Assembly: GCA_910574345.1 (NCBI GenBank)
Contig: CAJSZV010000005.1
Span: forward strand, 124,001-188,000
Source: Clostridiaceae bacterium
Lineage (GTDB): Bacteria; Bacillota; Clostridia; Lachnospirales; Lachnospiraceae
DNA length: 64,000 bases
Reading direction: 5' to 3'
The translations under genes were made by a program, and so were the position numbers. Shown one piece after another: positions 50,914 through 59,565 of the stretch (the first letter of the stretch is position 1; the number at the start of each line of letters is the position of its first letter). The notes beneath the pieces were generated by a model. The model had not been told where the DNA came from and did not search any database. It saw only the letters and a program-made list of their open reading frames with translations.

Positions 50914-52521
50914 ATGAAACGTTTTCTAACCGTTATTTTATGTTCCGCCCTCATAGCAGGACTTGTCCCAATACGCGCAGACGCCGCTCCGGCCTGGCCC
51001 GATAACGTATCCATACAGGCGGAAGGCGGCATCGTCATAGATGCGGATACAGGCACGGTACTGTATGGAAAAAATATTCATTCGGCCTATTATCCTGCCA
51101 GCATCACCAAGATTCTCACGGCTCTTATCGTCATTGAACGGTGTGATCTGGATGAGATGGTCACTTTTTCTCATAATGCGGTCTATAATGTGGAACCGGG
51201 AAGCACCAGCGCCGGTTTGGATGAAGGGGATGTTCTGACTGTCCGGGACTGCCTCTATGCTCTCCTTTTAAAATCCGCGAACGAAGCCGCCAATGCTCTG
51301 GCGGAACATGTGGCCGGAACCACGGAAAGTTTTGCTGAACTGATGAATGTCCGGGCCGCTTCTTTAGGCTGCCAGGATTCTCATTTCGCCAATCCCAGCG
51401 GCCTTAACGATCCCAATCACTATACATCCGCTTATGACATGGCTCTGATCGGTCAGGCGGCCCTTAATAATGAGACTTTCATGGAGATTGATTCTACTCT
51501 CTACTATGATCTTCCCGTCACACGCAACAATAAAGAGGGACTGCGGATTTATCCCGGACACAAGATGATCAAGAAAAACATGCCTGAATATTACAGCGGT
51601 GCACTGGGCGGCAAGACCGGATATACCTCCCTGGCCGGCAACACTTTGGTAACTTTTGCAAGGCGTGACGGATTGACTTTGGTGGCGGTGGTTCTCAACG
51701 GTCACTCTACCCATTACTCCGACACCAAGGCTTTGCTTAATTTTGGTTTTCGGAATTTTCTTTCCGTATCCGCCGCTGATTTTGATACAGACTTTACTTC
51801 TATTGAAAACGATATGACCATAGCCGGCCTGTCTCCTACAGGACTGTCAGGACTGGAACTGGATCCTTCCATGAAGATAACCATTCCCAAAGATGCCGTA
51901 TTCAGTTCCGTTACTTCCCACCTGACCTATGATCTGACGGATCAGGATCCTCCCGGCTCCATTGCCAGAGTCCGATATTACTGGGATGACAGAGCCATCG
52001 GTTTTACTTATCTCATTATCAAGGCTATGTCTCCTGACCAGGTGATGATGCCTGCCGCTGTCTCTTCTCTGGCCGAATCATCCGCGCAGGAGACGGAAGA
52101 ACAAGGAGAAGGGGAAGGAGGAGAAGAAGAAGACATTCAGGCACAGAATATGGATGAGGCTCCCTTAGGCCCTTCGTTGCCAAAACCGGATAAAGAGTCG
52201 GACACAGAAACCATCCCTGATGACTCATCTCCTGAATTATCCCGCATCGCTGCAGGAATTCCTGCTGCTTTTTGGTTTGCGGCAGGGGGCATAGTCATCT
52301 TTGCCGTTCTCGCTGCTGCCGGAATTGTTCTCAGAATCCATTCGCGCAGGAAAGAGGACGAAGCCCGTCTTATGCGCCGCCAGAGACGCTTAGAACGCCT
52401 GGAACAGTCCGGTATCTCCTCAGAACAGTTTGAGTCTCTTGTAAAGCAATGGCGTTCGGGATCTGGCAAACGGCATAATTCACACTCTTCAAACCGCAAT
52501 GACACAGATGAATACTTTTAA
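50914..52521 (+). CDS. D-alanyl-D-alanine carboxypeptidase (DacF-like PBP)
   Basis: 535 residues. Signal peptide (VILCSALIAGLVPIRADAA), catalytic SxxK in YPASITKILT (about 66-69), SxN in KSANEAANAL (about 124) and KTG in LGGKTGYTS (about 231). A further beta domain to about 370, an acidic Glu-rich stretch, a membrane helix (WFAAGGIVIFAVLAAAGIVL) and a charged cytoplasmic tail of about 70 residues. It trims the terminal D-Ala of peptidoglycan stems. Overlaps the kinase gene by 23 bases, linking wall trimming with the two-component system. Confidence 0.92.
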   Translation: MKRFLTVILCSALIAGLVPIRADAAPAWPDNVSIQAEGGIVIDADTGTVLYGKNIHSAYYPASITKILTALIVIERCDLDEMVTFSHNAVYNVEPGSTSAGLDEGDVLTVRDCLYALLLKSANEAANALAEHVAGTTESFAELMNVRAASLGCQDSHFANPSGLNDPNHYTSAYDMALIGQAALNNETFMEIDSTLYYDLPVTRNNKEGLRIYPGHKMIKKNMPEYYSGALGGKTGYTSLAGNTLVTFARRDGLTLVAVVLNGHSTHYSDTKALLNFGFRNFLSVSAADFDTDFTSIENDMTIAGLSPTGLSGLELDPSMKITIPKDAVFSSVTSHLTYDLTDQDPPGSIARVRYYWDDRAIGFTYLIIKAMSPDQVMMPAAVSSLAESSAQETEEQGEGEGGEEEDIQAQNMDEAPLGPSLPKPDKESDTETIPDDSSPELSRIAAGIPAAFWFAAGGIVIFAVLAAAGIVLRIHSRRKEDEARLMRRQRRLERLEQSGISSEQFESLVKQWRSGSGKRHNSHSSNRNDTDEYF

Positions 52522-53653
52522 AAAGATGCTGCAAAATAAGAAAAAAAGTCCGGCTATGACTAAGCCTGTCCTTCTGCGCAATGTGAAGGTCACTTTTATA
52601 TGCCTGGCCACAGCCACCCTTTCTTCCTCAGTCTTTTTCCTTTTATCTCACAATACTGCCAATGCCGCCATTATCTATGTCCTTGCCACAGTTCTGGTTG
52701 CCCGAAACACGGAAGGATATGTACCGGGTATTGTCGCTTCCCTGTTCAGCGTTGCATTTATTAACTATATTTTTACCTATCCTTATATGGCCCTTAATTT
52801 TACTTTGGACGGATATCCTATAACCTTTGTAGGTATGACGATCATTTCGTCTGTTACAAGTACTCTGACTACTCATCTGAAGGATCAGACCCAGACTCTC
52901 AATGAGAGAGAACATATGCTGATGGAAGCGGAAAAAGAAAAGATGCGGGCCAATTTGCTGCGGGCCATTTCTCATGACCTGCGCACCCCTTTGACCAGCA
53001 TCATCGGTTCTGCTTCCTCCTATCTGGAACAAGGGGCCTTTTTGACGGATTCTGACAAGTCTCATCTGGTGGAGACCATATCCGATGATGCACAATGGCT
53101 TCTTCATATGGTGGAGAATCTTTTGTCTGTCACCAGAATCAATGATCAGACTGCCAGTGTGAAGACCATTCCCGAACCTTTGGAGGAGGTTGTTTCCTCA
53201 GCCTTACAGCGCTTTCACAAGCGGCTGCCTGATGCCAGAGTTCATGTACAGATTCCCGCTGATTTTATTATGATTCCCATGGATGCCACCTTGATCGAGC
53301 AGGTACTGATCAACCTTTTGGAAAATGCTGTCTATCACAGCGGTTCCAGCCTTCCTATTGATTTATCCGTGGATTTGGACCAGTCACAAGCTTATTTTCA
53401 TGTTCGGGATTATGGCCTGGGTATCCAACCGAACACCTTAGATACCTTGTTTGACGGATATACCTCCACTCAAAATCGCAGCAGCGACTCCCACAAAGGT
53501 ATGGGAATCGGACTTTCCATCTGCAGAACCATTATCAATGCTCATCATGGCCAGATATTTGCTGCCAATCACTCAGATGGAGCAGAACTTACTTTCACAT
53601 TACCATTGGGGGAAAATACTTATGAATCAGAAATTGAAAGCAGTGATTATTGA
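52499..53653 (+). CDS. KdpD-like sensor histidine kinase lacking the N-terminal Kdp domain
   Basis: 384 residues. Four short membrane helices of the DUF4118 type (about 28-120), HisKA with ISHDLRTPLTSIIGSASSYLE-like region (core SHDLRTPLTS, His about 159), HATPase with LLENAVYH, DYGLGI and GMGIGLS. The KdpD K+ sensing and universal-stress domains are missing, so its signal is not necessarily potassium. An alternative start is ATG 52508. Overlaps both neighbours. Confidence 0.88.
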   Translation: MTQMNTFKKMLQNKKKSPAMTKPVLLRNVKVTFICLATATLSSSVFFLLSHNTANAAIIYVLATVLVARNTEGYVPGIVASLFSVAFINYIFTYPYMALNFTLDGYPITFVGMTIISSVTSTLTTHLKDQTQTLNEREHMLMEAEKEKMRANLLRAISHDLRTPLTSIIGSASSYLEQGAFLTDSDKSHLVETISDDAQWLLHMVENLLSVTRINDQTASVKTIPEPLEEVVSSALQRFHKRLPDARVHVQIPADFIMIPMDATLIEQVLINLLENAVYHSGSSLPIDLSVDLDQSQAYFHVRDYGLGIQPNTLDTLFDGYTSTQNRSSDSHKGMGIGLSICRTIINAHHGQIFAANHSDGAELTFTLPLGENTYESEIESSDY

Positions 53654-54311
53654 AGATGAGAAGAACATATGCCATTTCATAGAAAGGGTGCTGAGCGCTG
53701 AAGCCTATAGAACATTTACCGCTTCCACGGCGGCTGACGGCCTCTCGGTTATTGCATCCCAGTGTCCCGATATTATTCTTCTGGACTTAGGACTTCCTGA
53801 TATGGACGGCATGGAAGTGATCCGGAGAGTACGTGAGTTCAGCCACACTCCAATTATCGTCATCTCCGCACGCATTCAGGAGGATGAGAAAGTCGCCGCT
53901 TTGGATGCAGGCGCTGATGATTACATCACCAAGCCCTTCGGCACCTCGGAACTCATGGCCCGCATCCGTACGGCGCTCCGTCACAGCCGTCAGACCACTG
54001 CTTCTGCTGCCGTATACTGCTGCCACGGCCTTGTGATTGATTTTGAGAAACGGCTTATCACCCTTAACGGGAACGAGATTCACCTTACCCAGATCGAATA
54101 TAAGCTGGTATCCTTCCTTGCCAAAAACGCAGGCAAAGTTCTTACTTATGATTATCTGATCAAGCAGATCTGGGGCCCTTACAGCGACAACAACAATCAG
54201 ATCCTTCGGGTAAATATGGCCCATATTCGAAGAAAGCTGGAAAAAAATCCTGCTGAGCCGGAATACATCTTTACGGAAACCGGAGTCGGTTATCGAATGA
54301 GGGAAGAGTAG
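53622..54311 (+). CDS. OmpR/KdpE-like response regulator
   Basis: 229 residues. Receiver with VIIEDEKNICHFI and phospho-Asp in ILLDLGLPDMDG (about 53), then a winged helix ending YIFTETGVGYRMRE (KdpE-like). GGGGG lies nine bases before ATG 53622; the frame is open far upstream inside the kinase gene. Translationally coupled to the kinase. No kdpABC genes are in the window. Confidence 0.9.
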   Translation: MNQKLKAVIIEDEKNICHFIERVLSAEAYRTFTASTAADGLSVIASQCPDIILLDLGLPDMDGMEVIRRVREFSHTPIIVISARIQEDEKVAALDAGADDYITKPFGTSELMARIRTALRHSRQTTASAAVYCCHGLVIDFEKRLITLNGNEIHLTQIEYKLVSFLAKNAGKVLTYDYLIKQIWGPYSDNNNQILRVNMAHIRRKLEKNPAEPEYIFTETGVGYRMREE

Positions 54312-54315
54312 CGGT

Positions 54316-55290
54316 CTACTCTCCCCTCTTTATTTTCTTAAATTCACTTCGTATATGCCGTTTCTTTCGCTGTTCCTCCCTCTTTCGGAATATGTTTTCA
54401 ACGCCCTCTCCATCCGCTGCCTTTAAGGTCTTAACGGCGTAAAATTCCCCGTTCTCCGCCTTTTTCATACGGATCTTGCCTCTGACATATCCGTGTTCCG
54501 GACATATTCCAAGGCTGAAGTATTGTTTCTGGTTGATAGAAAACCAACGGATCTTTTTTCGCAGCATCCGCCTGCACTGGGGACAGATGATATGGGTCAC
54601 CGTCTTATCCTCCAGGGCTTCTTCTTTGGCGTGAAAGGTGCGGGATACGTATTTTATATATGTGGGAAAATTAAGTGTAAACTCTTCTTCCTTTTTTTCA
54701 GGCACCCAGTAGTAATCAACGGAAATATAAGGTTCCCATACCTGCAAATCCATGTTCTGCAGCACTTTTCCCGTGTAAAAAGCGTCATCAAGAGCCCGAT
54801 GAAAAGGCCGGGCAGTATGGAGTCCCAACTCTTCCACAGCCTTATCGAGAGATGTCTTTTCCCGCATATTCCCCCGGACAAGGGCATAGAGTTTCTGTAC
54901 ATCATAATAGTACAGAGGCCTTTCAAATGGAATCTCTATGTGGTAATACTCCATATTTCTTTGTAATTCTGTCAAATCCATGGAACCCCATGTACAAAAC
55001 CGATAATCTCTGCCGCACCATTCCAGAAACTTCCTAATCACATCTGTGAAAGGTTCCCCCTCCTGCTCCAGTTCCCGAATATCCATATGGGTCACTTCTG
55101 AAATCTTATAGTGAAGCTGGGTATATACTTTAGGGGTGATCAGATGGTGAAATTCTGACATTATGCGGAATTCGCCGTCTAATTTTACTGCACCGATCTC
55201 TATGATCTCAAAAGGCATGCGCTCTATGGAGTTTTCTTTGCCTTCAGGGCTCTGGTTCCATTCCAAGTCAAATATAATATAATTCTTCAT
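54316..55290 (-). CDS. DEDDh 3'-5' exonuclease (RNase T/DnaQ-like)
   Basis: 324 residues. Exo I motif IIFDLEWN (about 5-12), Exo II TWGSMDLTELQRN (about 97), Exo III HRALDDAFYTGKV (about 178), then a C-terminal zinc-ribbon-like region with CPQCRRML. It degrades single-stranded DNA or RNA from the 3' end. The ATG at 55290 has no Shine-Dalgarno and follows a TATAAT by nine bases (see 55300), so translation is probably leaderless. Stop lies four bases from the convergent response-regulator gene. Confidence 0.87.
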   Translation of the reverse strand: MKNYIIFDLEWNQSPEGKENSIERMPFEIIEIGAVKLDGEFRIMSEFHHLITPKVYTQLHYKISEVTHMDIRELEQEGEPFTDVIRKFLEWCGRDYRFCTWGSMDLTELQRNMEYYHIEIPFERPLYYYDVQKLYALVRGNMREKTSLDKAVEELGLHTARPFHRALDDAFYTGKVLQNMDLQVWEPYISVDYYWVPEKKEEEFTLNFPTYIKYVSRTFHAKEEALEDKTVTHIICPQCRRMLRKKIRWFSINQKQYFSLGICPEHGYVRGKIRMKKAENGEFYAVKTLKAADGEGVENIFRKREEQRKKRHIRSEFKKIKRGE

Positions 55291-55299
55291 AATGGACAC

Positions 55300-55328
55300 A
55301 TTATAGCATACCTTATAAGAGACTGCAA
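55300..55328 (-). promoter_or_regulatory. Promoter giving a probably leaderless exonuclease transcript
   Basis: On the minus strand TTGCAG (55328-55323), 17 bases, TATAAT (55305-55300), then GTGTCCATT and the ATG. Transcription would begin within two or three bases of the start codon. Confidence 0.7.
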
Positions 55329-55381
55329 GGCAGGGGAGAAGGCAGTTCCGAATTGCCTTGTCAATCTGTGCTGTTCACAGG

Positions 55382-56088
55382 TCAGTCTTTCCTGGCTATG
55401 GGAAACCAAGCCTCGTCCCACCGGATTTTTCCCGTTCCGCCTCCGGTTACCAAAAGCATGGAAGTAAAAGGATTGCCGGTCAATTGCAGACCGTTCTTTT
55501 CTATATAGTCAAGAGCCGGCTGCAGCCACCTTCGTTTATAGATTTCCTCCCCGCTGCCAGTCAGAATCGTATGGAGACAGGTTGTTGGAGGGAGATGTTC
55601 CACTCTGCCCGTAATGGGATAGCCGAATCTCTGAAAATCGATTCTTCATCATTAGATATATGAGCCTCCCAATACGTCCTCACATACAGCCTGTAAAATT
55701 CCGGGCTTTCCCTTATTTCAAAAAAACCTCCCGCCTCCGCCTGTTTCAGCGTTCTTATAATTCTTTCCCCATGATACAGAATACGTTCTTTCAGCCAAAT
55801 CTCCTTCTGAACTTCATTTAACTTGATCTTCATATTGGATATCACATTGGAAATATCACTGTGCTGCAGTATCTCCGCTGTCTCTGACAGGGAAAAGCTG
55901 CAGTTGGCATACAGTTTCGTCAGATACATATTATAACAATCAGACAGGGAAAAGATCCGATACTTATGGTTTTCTGTCCGGTCCGGAGACAGAATTCCCT
56001 TCTCTTCATAAAATGCCAGCCCCTTCCTTGTCAGCCCGTAATATCTGGCTAGCTCAGCGGAAGAATATAAATAATATTTATTTCCCAT
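55382..56088 (-). pseudogene. MerR-family regulator with GyrI-like effector domain, frameshifted
   Basis: The first frame (56088 to about 55652) has the MerR HTH (YSSAELARYYGLTRKGLAFYEEKG, core GLTRKGLAFYEEKG), coiled coil and the start of an effector domain. After SNDEE it would continue ESIFRDSAIP to a stop at 55561. The other frame continues the domain correctly: IDFQRFGYPITGRVEHLPPT and on to WFPIARKD, ending 55382. Inserting one A into the GAAGAATCG at about 55648 restores a continuous GyrI-like domain. So it is a one-base loss, a sequencing error or a programmed shift. It lies downstream of the flavoprotein gene on the same strand. Confidence 0.75.
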
Positions 56089-56117
56089 ATGCCCCTCCCA
56101 TACCCGTTATTGCCAAA

Positions 56118-56145
56118 GAAGGCGCTTCTGTTAAGAAGCACCTTC
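56118..56145 (-). terminator. Hairpin between flavoprotein and merR genes
   Basis: GAAGG-GCTTCT and AGAAGC-CCTTC pair with a four-base loop. The minus-strand flank CTTTGG is a weak U-tract, so termination would be partial. Confidence 0.4.
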
Positions 56146-56153
56146 CGGAATTG

Positions 56154-58319
56154 TTACTGCTTTATCTGGTTTACGGCATCCTTAGCGGCCTCGCGCCCAA
56201 ATACACCGCAGGTTAACAGAGATGTACCGCATCCAAAATAATTTACAGAGACGGTCTGGCTCACTGCACAGGAACCTGCTGCATAAAGTCCCCTGATCGG
56301 ATTTCCTTCTTTGTCTAAAACCTGGGCCTTTTCATTTACCTTGGCCCCTGAATAGCCGTCAGTAGTAATCTGCGGGAGACGAATGATATAATAGGGAGCC
56401 TCCAGTTTGTTCATGTACCGGGAATCTTTTCCAAAATCTTCATCTGCACCTTTATCGCACAACTCATTATATCGCTCTACCGTAGCTTTCAGCACCTGAG
56501 GATCCAGTCCTGCATCCTCCGCCAATTTTTCTATAGTCTCTTCTTTATATGCAAAGGGAAGACCGGAACCTGGAACCTGATTATTCAGTACATTGTCCAT
56601 GAGAATGGGGTACTGATCGGCGAATTCCTGGTCTACCACTGCATATCCTTCATTATATCCACGATTCCAGTTTTCTTTCGTAAATTCAAAACAGAAATTA
56701 TCCTCGGCTGTCACACGCTCTGCGCCTCCTGTTACCAGCAAAATATCATACACAGGATTATCCGGCGAGTTGGGGATTACCTCCGGGAACTGTACGAAGC
56801 TGGGTGCATAGCTATAGTACATAAACTGAGTATAGGGGATATTGATCATCTGGGCTCCTGCGGCCTCAAACCAGTTGTACGCGTCTCCGTCACCGCATCC
56901 GCAGGCATAGGCAATATTATTGATCCCCGGATTCAGGCGTTCAAACAATTCCTGATTATTTGTATAGGACCCTGCACACACAATAGTCGCCCCGGCATGG
57001 ATCGCAATCTCATCACCATTTTCATTGACCGCCAAAGCCCCGCTGACAGAACCGTCATCCTCCTGAATCAGAGACACTGCCGGTGTTCCCATGAGAATCT
57101 CCACGCCTGCCTTTTCTGCTGCTTCCACCAGGGCAGAAGTCAGGGACGAACCTCCGGCGGTAGTGTGAATGCGCTCCGTAGCCCGCTGTCCTTTTTCGCT
57201 CTTGTGGATAACACCGGTGAATTCAACTCCATGATCTGCAAGCCACTGGTTAAGTTCGCTGGAATTATCCGCCATTACTTTCAGCAGATTCACATCCAGT
57301 TCCGGTTCTCCTTCATACAAAGATGTTATATCCTTGTAAAATGCCTCTTCCGTATCTTCTATCCCGGCTGCTTTCTGCGTCTCTGTATCCGCCCCTACTA
57401 CATAGCCCAGAGATCTTGTGGTGGAGGAACTGTACACCTGATTCTTTTCAAGAAGTATTACCTTCGTCCCCTGTTCTGCAGCTTCGATGGCAGCGCTGAG
57501 ACCGGCCATTCCCGCGCCGATTACCAGAATGTCTGTCTCTTTCTCCTGCACTGTCTTCTCCGGCGTCTCTACCGGCACTGCCTTCCAGGCTGCCGCATCT
57601 CCGCCTGCCTGCTCAATACAATCGGACAACGCTGCAAAGAACCCGTTAGAAGATACGGTTGCTCCCGACACGGCATCCACATTCAGAGACTGGCTGTCAA
57701 TAACTTTCTGAGCCAAAATCGGAAATGCCATGCCGCCGATTATGTCGGTATCCGTGTATTCCGTCACTTCAATTTCACTGATCTTCTTATGGGCAACGGT
57801 CAATTTCAAAGTCATGGAACCTGTGGTAGCCAGGCCGTACATCTCCGCATAGGACGGCGCCTGGGCCGTGTAGGTTCCGTCGGTCAATGGGGCGGCAGTC
57901 TCTTTTATACCCATTGCTTCATTCAATGCCGACTGCACAGCCCCGCGGACCGCATCGGAAGTAACCGTAGCCCCTGCCACTCCGTCTACTTCTGCACTCT
58001 GCGCGCTCATAATCTGCTCCGGCATCTCTTCTATGGCCTTGCCGCCAAAATCAGGAGTCTCACCGTCGCCTTTGATCTCAACCTCCGTTATGCTGCTGCC
58101 GTCTACGGTTACGGTTACTTCCACGTCTCCGCCGAACCCTTTTCCCACGGCAGTGTATGTGCCCGGCGTATATGTTCCTTTCTCCTCTGCAGTTGTCTCT
58201 GCCGCGGCAGCTGCCTTTGCGGCTTCTGTTGTCTCCGGCGCCGATGCCTGATTCCCGCCGCAGGCGGTTAAAGATAACATCAACACACCGCTTAAGAGAA
58301 TACTGACCTTTCTTTTCAT
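56154..58319 (-). CDS. Surface lipoprotein flavoprotein: two FMN-binding domains and a fumarate-reductase-type FAD domain
   Basis: 721 residues. Signal peptide ending SLTAC with Cys20 as lipid site and an Ala/Thr/Glu linker. Two FMN-binding domains follow, each with a covalent-FMN motif GATVTS (about 118) and GATVSS (about 220). Then a GxGxxG FAD site VIGAGMAGLSAAIEAA (about 268) and a fumarate reductase/urocanate reductase type flavoprotein to the end. ApbE would attach FMN to the threonines outside the membrane. The natural acceptor could be fumarate, urocanate or another enoate. Electrons would arrive from a membrane donor not seen here. Controlled by the MerR-type promoter upstream. Confidence 0.88.
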   Translation of the reverse strand: MKRKVSILLSGVLMLSLTACGGNQASAPETTEAAKAAAAAETTAEEKGTYTPGTYTAVGKGFGGDVEVTVTVDGSSITEVEIKGDGETPDFGGKAIEEMPEQIMSAQSAEVDGVAGATVTSDAVRGAVQSALNEAMGIKETAAPLTDGTYTAQAPSYAEMYGLATTGSMTLKLTVAHKKISEIEVTEYTDTDIIGGMAFPILAQKVIDSQSLNVDAVSGATVSSNGFFAALSDCIEQAGGDAAAWKAVPVETPEKTVQEKETDILVIGAGMAGLSAAIEAAEQGTKVILLEKNQVYSSSTTRSLGYVVGADTETQKAAGIEDTEEAFYKDITSLYEGEPELDVNLLKVMADNSSELNQWLADHGVEFTGVIHKSEKGQRATERIHTTAGGSSLTSALVEAAEKAGVEILMGTPAVSLIQEDDGSVSGALAVNENGDEIAIHAGATIVCAGSYTNNQELFERLNPGINNIAYACGCGDGDAYNWFEAAGAQMINIPYTQFMYYSYAPSFVQFPEVIPNSPDNPVYDILLVTGGAERVTAEDNFCFEFTKENWNRGYNEGYAVVDQEFADQYPILMDNVLNNQVPGSGLPFAYKEETIEKLAEDAGLDPQVLKATVERYNELCDKGADEDFGKDSRYMNKLEAPYYIIRLPQITTDGYSGAKVNEKAQVLDKEGNPIRGLYAAGSCAVSQTVSVNYFGCGTSLLTCGVFGREAAKDAVNQIKQ

Positions 58320-58361
58320 CTTTCCCTCTCCTTTCGATATTTCCTTAACAAAGATATTGTC

Positions 58362-58392
58362 AGTATAAGGCCGGAAGTTACTTCCAAGTCAA
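58362..58392 (-). promoter_or_regulatory. MerR-type promoter with 19-base spacer and internal dyad
   Basis: On the minus strand TTGACT (58392-58387), a 19-base spacer, TATACT (58367-58362). The spacer contains a perfect 13-base palindrome, GGAAGT-A-ACTTCC (58385-58373). A long spacer with a central dyad is the hallmark of MerR-regulated promoters. It drives the flavoprotein gene; the MerR gene lies just downstream of that gene. Confidence 0.82.
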
Positions 58393-58393
58393 G

Positions 58394-58432
58394 ATAAAAA
58401 TACCGCAGACCCGTTATCCGGAGTCTGCGGTA
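58394..58432 (-). terminator. Terminator of the APH-like gene
   Basis: TACCGCAGAC and GTCTGCGGTA form a 10-base stem, and the minus strand continues with TTTTTATC. It stands immediately before the flavoprotein promoter. Confidence 0.85.
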
Positions 58433-58467
58433 TTTTGCTTATCGCTTTTTGTGCACTCAATCGTCTT

Positions 58468-59220
58468 TTATTCGTACTCTACTACGTCAAGCCAGCTCTC
58501 CAGCAGTTCCCTCTCTCCCGGAAGCTTCTTATTCAGTCTGGAAGCCGCGGTGATGGGCATCCATCTCTGAACATACTGCTTGGCAGTGTCGCTCATCTCA
58601 CAGAAGGTATCCAGATACAGTTCCGCCAGTTTCTGATCTTTCAGTGAGAACAGAAGATACGTCGTTGCGGCGTCGGCGGATGCGTTGCCCTGAGTAGCAT
58701 GGGACCAGTCAAGAATATAGTAGCGGCCTCTGGCGTCTACCATGATGTTGCTGGGGTTAAAGTCGCCGTGAAGCACCTTATTGTGCTTGGGCATACTGGA
58801 GAGACGGGTGTGCAGCTCATAGCGGGTGGTGGCATTTAACTCTTTGGACTCGGAGATCTTGCCGTTCCATTTGTCTTTCAGTTTGTTTAGCTTGGGACAT
58901 TTCTTGCTGTGAACTTCCAGCTGAAGAGCTACAAAGTCTCTCATGTATTTCTCAACATTGGCCGGATCTTCCGCCATAATCTCTTCCAGGGTCTTTCCTT
59001 CGATGTAATCGGTAACAATACACCAGTTGCCGTCCTCGGTTACATTTACGCCGTGAACATTAGGAATAGGCAGGCCGGTTTCTTCCACTCTGGCCTGGTT
59101 TAAGGCTTCGTTAAGAACGTCTGCCTTGGGGTAATTCTTATCAAATACTTTAACGGCAGTGTCTCCTACCTGATAGATGATTTTATGGGTACGTGTGGAC
59201 AAAATCTTATCTGTCTTCAT
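58468..59220 (-). CDS. APH/choline-kinase-like phosphotransferase
   Basis: 250 residues of the aminoglycoside-phosphotransferase fold: VLHGDFNPSNIMVD (catalytic loop with Asp about 152) and YILDWSHATQGN (metal-binding DxD-type, about 168-179). The N-lobe has an ATP-binding Lys in TAVKVFDKN. Substrate unknown; resistance is not implied, since many such proteins act on sugars, amino alcohols or protein. AAGGGAG lies upstream of the ATG. Read in the same direction as adhE, across the repeat array. Confidence 0.85.
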   Translation of the reverse strand: MKTDKILSTRTHKIIYQVGDTAVKVFDKNYPKADVLNEALNQARVEETGLPIPNVHGVNVTEDGNWCIVTDYIEGKTLEEIMAEDPANVEKYMRDFVALQLEVHSKKCPKLNKLKDKWNGKISESKELNATTRYELHTRLSSMPKHNKVLHGDFNPSNIMVDARGRYYILDWSHATQGNASADAATTYLLFSLKDQKLAELYLDTFCEMSDTAKQYVQRWMPITAASRLNKKLPGERELLESWLDVVEYE

Positions 59221-59255
59221 ATTTTTCTCCCTTCCTTAATACATTACATTTTGGG

Positions 59256-59565
59256 GTGCAGGCACAACGCATCTCCTTATTCGTCCTGCTTTGGCCTAGG
59301 CCGCAGTGCTGCCACTTCGATTCCGCTTCGCTACATCTCAGTGGAGGGCTGGCGCCCTATGAATCAGGCCCAATAAGAAGCTGCTTATGTGCAGGCACAA
59401 CGCATCTCCTTATTCGTCCTGCTTCGGCCTAGGCCGCAGTGCTGCCACTTCGATTCCGCTTCGCTACATCTCAGTGGAGGGCTGGCGCCCTATGAATCAG
59501 GCCCAATAAGAAGCTGCTTATGTGCAGGCACAACGCATCTCCTTATTCGTCCTGCTTCGCACTGC
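59256..59565 (-). repeat. Tandem array of the dispersed repeat, 133-base unit, two full copies plus a partial one
   Basis: The phrase GTGCAGGCACAACGC recurs at 59256, 59389 and 59522, an exact period of 133 bases. The minus-strand unit is the same repeat family as 4374-4500, with the inverted heptamers GCAGTGC (59565-59559) and GCACTGC (59442-59436). The palindrome GGCCTAGGCC joins successive copies. The third copy runs into adhE: the last codons (KQDE and stop) are part of the repeat sequence CGAAGCAGGACGAATAAGG, which also occurs in the other copies. Confidence 0.85.

Noticed and set aside
52499-54311. Calling the two-component pair kdpDE
   Set aside because: The N-terminal KdpD and USP domains are absent and there is no kdpABC in the window.
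56997-58271. A 424-codon open frame on the plus strand
   Set aside because: It is fully antisense to the well-supported flavoprotein gene, has no Shine-Dalgarno and reads as low-complexity, Cys/His/Arg-rich shadow sequence.
58468-59220. Calling the APH-like kinase an aminoglycoside resistance gene
   Set aside because: Only the general kinase motifs match; the family has many metabolic members and nothing nearby suggests resistance.
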